Below are positions 56,249 through 64,000 of a stretch of DNA of 64,000 nt, in pieces; the first letter of the stretch is position 1; each line of letters begins with the position of its first letter. The DNA comes from Euborellia annulipes (Eukaryota > Arthropoda > Insecta > Dermaptera > Anisolabididae): NCBI GenBank assembly GCA_023213315.1, contig JAKCPI010031572.1:62001-126000 (forward strand), written 5' to 3'. The position numbers were made by a program, and so were the translations under genes. The notes under the pieces were generated by a model, which ran no database searches, had not been told where the DNA came from, and saw only the letters and a program-made list of their open reading frames with translations.

Positions 56249-56744
56249 ATTGATTTTTGCGGTTTTCTTTGAAACCGTTAGCCGTACATAAAAAACTGAT
56301 AGATGTTATTATGTGTATTTTTTATAGGTCTACAACTTTTATATAACACTTTTTTGTATATCATTTATATTTAACAAGTTAAATAAATAAAATGAATATT
56401 TTCTGATTTTTTTTCGATTTTCAGGGCCTTTGGGGCACCCTTTCCCCTTATCCGATTGAGCTGAAATTTTACACAGGTTATTTTTTTTGGCAATGGGGGT
56501 AGCGCGAATAAATTTCCAAATTTGAAAAATAAGAGCCACCCTAATGGGGCATTCCACGCCAACTCGACCACTTTTTTACCTGACCATTTTTGATTTGGCT
56601 AAAACTTTGTCATCTTTTTATAAGTTATGGCATTTTCAAAAAACATCGACTTTTTTTTTAAATAACCGTAAAACTGACAAAAATTAACTTATCGGGACGT
56701 TTTTTTTTTATTTTTGTCTTTAAATGTATTTTTTCTCAGTTTAT
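56249..56744. other. No gene recognised
   Basis: AT-rich interval. Open frames on the minus strand at 56339-56571 overlap one another and have no family features. Confidence 0.35.
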
Positions 56745-57754
56745 TACTTTCTCTTACCTATGTATATATGTAATATATATATAGAGAGAAAGTATTGGTT
56801 TCATGTCAAAAATTCGATGTCGAGATTTTGATGGATCTTCACGTTTTGAGGTCCCCTGAATCCAAAAAAGTGGTTTTCGCGACATGGTCTGTCTGTCTGT
56901 GTGTGTGTGTGTGTGTGTGTCTGTGTGTGTTCAATTTTAAGCATGAAGGAATTGAGCTATGAGGCTGAAATTTTATATTTAAGTTAAACACCCCCCGGGA
57001 CCGACAAAATAAGCTTTTAATCAAAATCGGCCAAAAAGTACTAGTACTTTACTGATGTACTTTTTCAGTTTTTTTCGATTTTCTCAAAATTCGCTCTAAC
57101 GATTTTGATTAAAATTCAAAAATCAATTATTTTTTAGATGCTCTTTCAAATGTATATTCTCGTTTTGCCCTCAAAATTGTTTGAAGCACACTTTACTCTT
57201 GTGCTTCATAGGAAAGATAGGAGAAATAAATGGTTGCCATGGTAACCGAATTTAAATCTTTTTCTTTTTATTAAATTAAAAATCAATTATTAATTAAACG
57301 CCCATTTTTTTTTTCGGAGAAAACATATCTCTCTCTCTCACAAAACTATCTTCTCTCTTTCTACGCGTTTTAAATTTTTCTACCTTATCTTCGCATAGGA
57401 ACAATGTTAATTTCCTATAGGGATTTGTATGTTAATTTCGATTCAAAAGGGGGTCCCCTTTGGAACTTTTTACGCATTTAAAATTTTTTTTTCCAATTCT
57501 TATGAAATTTTGTATTTATTTACGATTCTATATTGTGTATAAAATGTCCAAATATGAGATTAAAATTTTGAAAAATAACCATAGTTTATTTCAAGCAATC
57601 AACATTTAAAATGCAAGTTTGAAACTAAGGTGCTATGGGAAACTAAATATATCTCGACACAAAAAATCTGGTGTGACCAGCACAGTGCACAACTTTCTCT
57701 TACCGAAGGGTAAGAGAAAGTTGTGTGCTGTGCGCCAGTCACACCAGATTTTTT
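56745..57754 (+). mobile_element. Hairpin-ended element, copy 9 (mosaic)
   Basis: The first half is subfamily 1 (GGATCTTCACG, GTGGTTTTCGCGACATGG, CCCTCAAAATTGTTTGAAGC). After the X-box word at 57233-57246 it follows subfamily 2 (CGAATTTAAATCTTTTTC through to the hairpin at 57660-57754). Confidence 0.85.
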
Positions 57755-57849
57755 ATCATGATGCACCGTCTTTTTCTATTTCCGATATCAGAGATCATGA
57801 AAAAGTTTAGTTTTTTTTATTATAAATTTAAAATCTATAAAAAAATTAA

Positions 57850-58018
57850 TTAATTTGTCTAATAATAAAAAATATTTGATGGCCATAGGTCCTGAAGATG
57901 GAAGCGACGAGCTTCCGAAACGTCGATGAAATAATATAAAAGTTTTTATTTATGCTGGCTGCCTTTCCTCATTGAGCTCCTTATCAATCATCACCACAGC
58001 CATTTCTATTCTTCATTG
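57850..58018 (+). mobile_element. Solo core element with 11-bp target duplication
   Basis: 169 bp flanked by AAAAAAATTAA (57839-57849; 58019-58029). The other palindrome arm, near 59375-59390, is the empty site. The core at 57892-57925 is CTGAAGAT, perfect stem GGAAGC-gacga-GCTTCC, GAAACGTCGATG. TTATTTATGCTGGCTGCC follows, as in the 22866-23813 dimer. Confidence 0.92.
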
Positions 58019-58120
58019 AAAAAAATTAAATATTTTTAAATAACACAGGGCAACAAAAAGGAACTTTTTTTTGTTGACCGAGAATTTGAAGCTATTTCTG
58101 GGTATTAGGGTAGCGCTGAT

Positions 58121-58317
58121 CAGGGCCGGAACTAGGAGATTTTTTAGGGGGGGGGGCAAAATTTAATTTGCCGCCCCCTCCTTAAAATTTTCTCTACAAA
58201 ATTCATATCATTTTACCTTTTTTTTTAGTAAATCTTTCTTTAATTGCCGCCCCCTGATATCTGCCGCCATGGGCACATGCACCCACTGCCCCCCCCCCCC
58301 CCATAGAGCCGGCTCTG
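58121..58317. mobile_element. hAT MITE within the palindrome
   Basis: CAGGGCCGGAACTAGG and ATAGAGCCGGCTCTG ends, with an exact duplication GCGCTGAT at 58113-58120 and 58318-58325. The mirror copy in the right arm (about 59090-59280) has lost its inner end and duplication. Confidence 0.82.
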
Positions 58318-58744
58318 GCGCTGATTCCAAAAATGCCATCAGTTTTGCCCCATCACGTCAGATTTAGAGCTATAAAGAAAATAAAATTTTAATAGAGAAT
58401 GTGCTCTAAAGCGGCTCTAATTTGATATTACCTGGATTTTTTTAAGGCGACACCCTTTAAAAATATGCAGATAGCTATAATACATATAAATTTTAAGTTT
58501 CAGTCCAATCGGAGGTCATTTAGACGTCCCGCAAATGGCTAAAAACTTAAAAAAATTGAATTTTTTAAGTTTTTTTTTTGCTTTGGTCACCCCTAATACA
58601 ATTTTAGGTTTCCCTGAATGAAAAAAACATATATTTACGATATTCTATAGTTCTTTGGCTTTCTAAAAATTATTCTTTCGAAAATATCTGTTAATTATTA
58701 AGGAAATTATGAACAAAAACGTCACTAAAGAAAAAACACATGTA

Positions 58745-58942
58745 CACTCACTGGTCGAAAAAATGGACTTCTTTTTCTTTTATAAGTATAAAGAAATATC
58801 TGAAATTCTAGAAATATTATTTTTTTATAATATTTAATAAAGTTGGTGCCCGTGACCAGATGTTCAGAGAGGATACATAAGCTTCTCGTAGAAGGGTTCG
58901 CTTTTTAATTCAATTGAAGTCCATTTTTTCGACCAGTGAGTG
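58745..58942. mobile_element. Tc1/mariner-type MITE at the palindrome centre
   Basis: 198 bp with inverted ends CACTCACTGGTCGAAAAAAT and its complement (27 bp in all), flanked by TA on both sides (58743-58744; 58943-58944). The interior is not coding. Confidence 0.82.
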
Positions 58943-59389
58943 TACTTGTGTTTTTTCTTTGCTGACGTTTTTGTTCATAATTTCGTTAATAATTAACAGA
59001 TTTTTACGAATGAATAATTTTTAGAAAGCCAAAGAACTATAGAATATCGTAAATATATGTTTTTTTCATTCAGGGAAACCTAAAAACCGGTTCTAGGGGG
59101 GGGGGGGGCAGTGGGTGCATGTGCCCCGGGCGGCAGATATCAGGGGGCGGCAATTAAAGAAAGATTTACTAAAAAAAAAAGGTAAAATGATATGAATTTT
59201 GTAGAGTAAATTTTAAGGAGCGGCGGCAAATTAAATTTTGCCCCCCCCCCCCTTAAAAAATCTCTTAGTTCCGGCCCTGATCAGCGCTACCCTAATACCC
59301 AGAAATAACTTCAAATTCTCAGTCAACAAAAAAAAGTTCCTTTTTGTTGCCCTGTGTTATTTAAAAATATTTAATTTTTTTATAGATTT

Positions 59390-59826
59390 TAAATTTATAA
59401 TAAAAAAAACTAAACTTTTTCATGATCTCTGATATCGGAAATAGAAATATTTTAAATTTTTCTGATACATTTGACCAGCCCCCCCCCCCCCATCGGGGGG
59501 TTTGAGGGGATGTAGTAAACAGATAAAATTTTGCGAGTTTTTTTTAATAGTTTTTCAAAAAAATAATTAACCCCTCAATCCTGCTATAATATCTATTGAG
59601 CATAACATCGCAAAGGATATTAATTTTGACGATATAATTAATGATTTTGTTCAAATGAAAGCTAGAAGAGTACAATTGAATGAAAATTAAATATTTTTAT
59701 CATATAAATAATGTAATATATTTTTGTGTACAATAAATTTTTTATATGATGTCTATTTGAACTATTAACATAATTACTTTTTTCCAAAAATATAGGGGCC
59801 TAAAAAATTTTTTGCACAGGGACCTT
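59390..59826. mobile_element. Partial copy of the 29244-29948 hAT element
   Basis: CATGATCTCTGATATCGGAA, a CATCGGGGGTTTG-like stretch and ATAGGGGCCTAAAAAATTTT with TGCACAGGGACC match 29730-29935 in order. The terminal TAGTTACGGCCCTG is missing, so it is truncated. Confidence 0.6.
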
Positions 59827-59959
59827 GTTGGTTTTACCCCTTCTCCTTCAAGGTCAGGTTGTGCGATGGGCCAATTTCTTACTTTTTTTTCTTTTATTAC
59901 TATGCCGACCCCGAAATACGAAATAATTGCTAGGAGAGAAGAATAATAATATATAACTA

Positions 59960-60065
59960 CATCATTTACACTCTCTAGAAACTGATGATGGTATTTAATT
60001 AAATCCGAAATGTTAAGTTTTACCTTGTTAAAGGCTAGCCTACAGGCTGACTTGCACACTTCACA
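59960..60065 (+). mobile_element. Solo core element with a literal CTGATGA
   Basis: CTGATGAT, stem GG-(ATTTAATTAAAT)-CC, GAAATGTTAAG at 59982-60014. The stem is extended by a 12-bp palindrome. Confidence 0.5.
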
Positions 60066-61941
60066 TATTTCTGATGGCCCCGATTTATTTGCATTGGCTA
60101 CCAGTCAATTGTGGCCGGTTCTGAATGGCCTCACATACCGAAAGAAGCCTTAACAACTTTGCTGATCAATTGAAAGTTAGCTATTTAAAGTTAACAGTTA
60201 ACAGGCATAAAAATTCGAAATTTAACTGATAGTACCAAAATTCGTTTTTAGATGCTCAGTAGTTATTGGAATGATGTCTTTTGGAGGTGTGGTAATTTTT
60301 TTCTTCAACAATAATTCAAAAACTAATTAACTTATTCAATAGCCTAATTTTGAAATTTTGCGAACATAAACTAGACCTAAAGAAAATTGAAGATTGATGT
60401 CTGCAAATCACTCAATATTTTTGTTCTTATTTTCTTTGTAAAGAAAAAATATTCACCTTAGGATGATCAATAAATTTTTATCAAACTCTTTTTCTAATAG
60501 AAAAATATTAAATAGCGGTTTTATTTGTCTGCTGTCATCTGTCTTGACCTACTCATAGATTTGGGAAGAATTTAATATGTGTTTTAAAAAATAATAAAAA
60601 TTAATTATTTTTATTTACATACCAGGAGCCCAATTTGTTTAAATATGTGATATTTTAGGAATATATGTAAAAAAACTTTAATTTGCGATGTGGCCCCCAC
60701 GCGAGTCCTTTGTTGAATTTTCTCTTATTTGCGTGCGACCCCCTTTTACTTTATAGTTGTTAAGTGTTTTACAAAAAAGCTTTTTTTTTATCATTACAAA
60801 AATAATTTCAGAACTTGTATTAACTCTAATTTCAATAAATAAATGTTCAAAACCTGTATGACCTTGATTGGAAAACAAATAAATATAAATTAGTGTATCA
60901 GGCTGACCTTCCGGGTATCAAACCCAGAATCTCCATCCTGATGGTAATAAACTTAAAAACTATAAACAGGAGTATATCAAGATGCAGATAAATTCACAGT
61001 GAGATGGGGATAATGTCATCTACACGAAATCCCAACAATACCGAAAAAAATCACTTTTTTATTTAGATATCTCTAAATAATATAATTTTTTTTTTTTAAT
61101 CTTTTTTTTAATCTTTTAGGACTTAAGGTCACAGCCCATACAGCCCTAGGAATTAATAAAATTCACAGCTAAATAATATAATTAAAAACATGAGATTTAT
61201 CTAACTGACATAGATCCTGGTTAAGTGGCTTAGCAATTCGGAGGGGGTGGGGGCAAAAGTCATATGCAGTATAATACTCGAAATAGCTAAAACATTTAAG
61301 GAATCAATTCATATGAAAAGTTTTAATTTCCCTTTGAACATAATTAAATTGTAAAATCTACGATAGGCTTTAAAGCAACTCTACCGAGTGACTAACGACT
61401 GTGCTTATAAACTCAAATTTTTCCCCATATACCAGTAGGCCTATATACCGGTACTCAGCAATGAATTTATATTAGATTTTAAAGAATATTATTGTACTTT
61501 TTTAAAAACTATCAATATTATGACTAATTATAAATTTATTTAGAAATTCAAGTATAAATCTCTTTAGGAGATAATTTTTTTTTTTTTTATTTCAGGGCGA
61601 AATAGTGTTTTTAAAATTAAGAGTTATGTAAAATTTCCTTTCCAATATCGCGCTATAAATGAAAAAGTATTCAAAGAATGTATGGAATTTAAATAATTTA
61701 TTTTAATATTTATTTGGATAAATGGCAGGAGGGCAGAATTGGGATGGGAGAGTCTTAAGCAATGGTTAATCCTCCTGTCCTGTCTGTACTATTATTTATT
61801 ATATAGCTTACAAGGTTACATAAGGAAATTAACTATTGTTTGTGATTCATGTGAGATTCGTAGTGATTACCTCATTGGGTAATCCTTGACAGGAAAAATT
61901 TCCCTGTTAATTAGGAAGGAGAAGAAGATGTATCAACTTAC
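60066..61941. other. First part of the NHERF-like intron, no further gene seen
   Basis: 60085-60155 is a SINE-B tail (TTGGCTACCAGTCAATTGTG). The rest is AT-rich sequence with poly-T runs. No second PDZ exon or other splice-bounded frame is visible. Confidence 0.45.
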
Positions 61942-62364
61942 GTCAGGTTCGGTGGCATTCTTGGCTTGTTTGTCCCCGTTAATTTCTTTGGCGAGTTTTG
62001 GATCTTCAGGTGTTTTTAGATGTAGGATGTTAGGCATAGTACTCTTGACGGTGATGTTATTCGCCTTGAAGTACTTGTCGGCCTCGGCGTCGACTACTAA
62101 CAATTTCGTCTCGTTTGCTATGGCCTTGATCCTCTGTACCACCTGTTTGTGATTCTCATCGGCGATGTTGACCCCGTTGACTTCGATGATACTGTCGCCT
62201 TGTTTGAGCCCCGCCGCCTCAGCGGGCGAACCTTCATCCACCTTGCCGATAAATTGACCTGGCTTGCCTTTTTCAGCATGTAAATTAAAACCATAACCAT
62301 CAAATGATTTCCATTGGATGATATGGCATAGGCGTGCCACCGCCGTGTTTGTCTGGTCAGACAT
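61942..62364 (-). CDS. NHERF/EBP50/Sip1-family scaffold, first coding exon with PDZ domain
   Basis: 141 codons from ATG at 62364 to the donor GAC|GTAAGT, phase 0. A longer reading upstream would need a TTG start and is rejected. The PDZ domain spans about residues 10-93: RLCHIIQW, carboxylate-binding loop GYGF at 23-26, FIGKVDEGSPAEAAGLKQGD, IIEVNGVNI and VVQRIKAI, then LLVVDAEADKYF. The GYGFNLH plus LLVVD.E.D pairing is specific to the NHERF group. The PDZ binds C-terminal tails of transporters and receptors, and the tail exon at 30979 binds ERM proteins. A single PDZ is seen, as in short arthropod forms; vertebrate NHERF1 has two. Confidence 0.93.
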
Positions 62365-62580
62365 ATTCTCGTCAATCAAGTGAGAAAGAAAACAGCAGTC
62401 TTTGCTACGTATATATTAATAAAGCTGAGCTGATCGAGATGTACACTCTAAAACAGACTCACATGACTGTGCACTGAACCAGGGAGGTGGAGGCTGGCCT
62501 CTGGCTTAATCAAGGTACGCAACCTTGACGAGCAAGGCGCTGTTAGCGCTGAGACCAACGACGCATGCGCGGGACTCACC
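62365..62580 (-). promoter_or_regulatory. 5' leader and probable promoter region of the NHERF-like gene
   Basis: Upstream of the ATG the minus strand reads TTTCTTTCTCACTTGATTGA and, about 50-60 bases up, TTATTAATATATACG (TATA-like). A GC-richer stretch follows at 62470-62580 with GCGCTGTTAGCGC-type and ACGCATGCGCG (NRF-1-like). The start site cannot be placed exactly. From 62583 repeats begin. Confidence 0.4.
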
Positions 62581-62582
62581 CC

Positions 62583-63825
62583 TACAGTTGGGTTTTATAT
62601 ATGATTTTCTAGTTTTATACAAAAATCGCGGATAAAACTATACTATATATAACGTTTAAAATGTATAAAACTCGGATGCGCATGCGCAAACCCGCCGAGA
62701 AAGGAAATTAAAAAAAAAAAATAATAATAATTTATGACTAGAATGAGTCATATCTTATCTTATACTCAGAGTTGGGTTTTATACATGATTTTGTAGTTTT
62801 ATAGAAAAATTGCTGATAAAACTGTATAAAACGTATAAAACTCGGATGCGTATGCGCAAACCCGACGAGAAAGGAAATTCAAAAAAAAAAAAAATCATTT
62901 ATGACTAGAATGAGTATTAATTTTTATTATTTATATATAAAAACAAATTTTCAAAAATGCCTGGCGGCAAATGATTGAGAGCTCTAAATTAAACTTAATA
63001 AAAGACTGATTTGGGTTTTGCTGTGGCTTGTTTGCAAAAATTTTAACTTTTTGACCACAGAATGAATGGCCGAAGCGTTTTTTGTTAATGATAAAAAAGG
63101 TAAGTTAATTAAAGTTAAAATTAATTAAAACGTCAGATGTTTATTTTTATAATAATTATTTAATCTCTTTATTTATTATTATAAAAATAAACATCTGACG
63201 TTTTAATTAATTATAAACTTTAATTAACTTACCTTTCATTTCTAAATTCTAAATTCAATTCAATTGAGGGATCTGACAGGATCTACTCATCAATTGAGAT
63301 TGTCACCCATGTAACAATCTTAGCTGAATTGTACCTGAAAGCCACAGAATGAGTGGCCGAAACGTTGTAATTGTTACAAATAAACCACAATTGAACCGAA
63401 AATCAAATTCTTTTACTAATGATAACAACTGTGAAAGCCTAAACTCTAAAATTCTAAAATTTATCTTTTTAAATAATTTTTATAAAGTTTTTTCTAAAAA
63501 AATATAAATATATAATGATTGGGTCCAAAAAGATTAAAAAGCAGGAAATTGTTATTATCTTGGGAATAAATGAGTAAGGCTAAACGCACACCAATCGAGC
63601 AAAAACGTTTTCGATCAAAATGTTTTGTCCAAGAGCAAAACGTTTTGCTCGATGCCAAAGCACACCGATCGAGCAAAAAGGTTTTCGGACAAAGCATTTT
63701 GTTCGATGATGTCGAATCATGATCAATTGTGTTTTGTCTCTTCGGTGTGCATTGACCCATAGAAAAGCATTGAAAAAACAGTTTCAGACAAAAACGTTTT
63801 GTTCGAAAACGTTTTTGCTCGACAG
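62583..63825. repeat. Second copy of the 12017-13109 composite repeat, plus an extra leading unit
   Basis: The ~165-bp leading unit occurs twice (62583-62750 and 62767 onward), each with ATGCGCATGCGCAAACCCG-type text in the first. The rest matches 12200-13095 closely and is cut at 63825 by a hAT end. Confidence 0.85.
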
Positions 63826-64000
63826 TGGCGTACCGAGGGGGGGGGCGAGGGGGCGGACCGCCCCAGGCCCCGAGCCGACATAGGCCCCCATATATTTATA
63901 AAAAAAAAAATTTAATGAAAATTTCCCTTTGAAAGGCCCCAGGGCCCTCAGGGCTCAAGTAAAAATGGGAAAATTTAGATAAAAAAAAAAGAAAATTTAT
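63826..64000 (+). mobile_element. hAT-type element, left end only
   Basis: CAGTGGCGTACCGAGGGGGG and GGACCGCCCCAGGCCCCGAG match the MITE at 34089-34385. It runs off the window. Confidence 0.7.

Larger units (their letters stand above)
57772..59447. repeat. ~1.7 kb near-palindrome
   Basis: The left arm (57772-58317 and 58606-58744) pairs with the right arm (58943-59447), starting TTTCTATTTCCGATATCAG and its complement. The arms are almost identical. Exceptions are a core-element insertion (57850-58018) on the left and loss on the right of the stretch equivalent to 58318-58605. The exact centre is a mariner-type MITE. Confidence 0.9.
31261..61941 (-). other. Long intron of the NHERF/Sip1-like gene (about 30.7 kb)
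   Basis: It is bounded by the donor GAC|GTAAGT (GT at 61941-61940) and the acceptor GGCAG (31262-31261), both phase 0. It holds the Ty3/gypsy remnant, two LINEs, the 99-bp satellite, all copies of the hairpin-ended 1 kb element and the palindrome. A small internal exon cannot be excluded by eye, but no second PDZ motif was found. Confidence 0.65.

Noticed and set aside
62365..62379. Five-residue N-terminal extension of the PDZ exon
   Set aside because: It would need a TTG start. The in-frame ATG at 62364 gives the family's normal N-terminus.

Overview
The window is an AT-rich, gene-poor, very repeat-dense stretch of an animal nuclear genome. The split genes with GT-AG introns, hAT/RTE/Jockey/Ty3 elements and tRNA-like SINEs rule out a prokaryote. 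The NHERF/Sip1-type protein, and the style of its C-terminal ERM-binding tail, point to an invertebrate and most likely an arthropod. The species cannot be fixed from the sequence.

Two host genes can be supported, both on the minus strand. (1) A PDZ scaffold of the NHERF/EBP50/Sip1 family: the start exon is at 61942-62364 and the last coding exon at 30979-31260. Both splice edges are phase 0, with a ~30.7 kb intron between them. (2) A long exon at 9905-11062 and a probable next exon at 7486-7617 of a low-complexity, proline-motif protein that may be the N-terminus of a DENND2-like protein; the rest would lie off the left edge.

Almost everything else is mobile DNA, often nested several levels deep. 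At 802-6744, a 5.9 kb hAT-like element with an 8-bp target duplication holds a second hAT-like element (1264-5845, own 8-bp duplication) made mostly of satellite arrays. 16874-20001 is an inverted-repeat element holding another element, which holds a SINE, which holds a hAT MITE. 27.5-34.4 kb carries several hAT elements with exact or near-exact 8-bp duplications. 37.6-45.0 kb is a decayed Ty3/gypsy element broken by an RTE LINE, a small inverted element and a Jockey-like LINE. 45.96-46.84 kb is a 99-bp satellite. 31-58 kb contains about nine copies of a ~1 kb element ending in a ~95-bp hairpin. 57.8-59.4 kb is a ~1.7 kb near-palindrome centred on a mariner-type MITE.

The strongest candidate for an undescribed system is a group of at least fifteen otherwise unlike short elements. 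They share one structured core: CTGARGAT, then a small hairpin with changing but still complementary stems, then GAAACGT, usually with AATAAA or TAATAA shortly after. They occur alone or as inverted dimers with the 3' ends outward, and three show target duplications of 11, 13 and 15 bp. The core resembles the CUGANGA...GAAA words of hammerhead ribozymes and the dimer habit resembles Penelope-like elements, but neither link is proven here. A second notable point is that the ~1 kb hairpin-ended element carries an exact RFX X-box word, GTTGCCATGGTAAC, in all six copies that span the site, all inside the NHERF intron.
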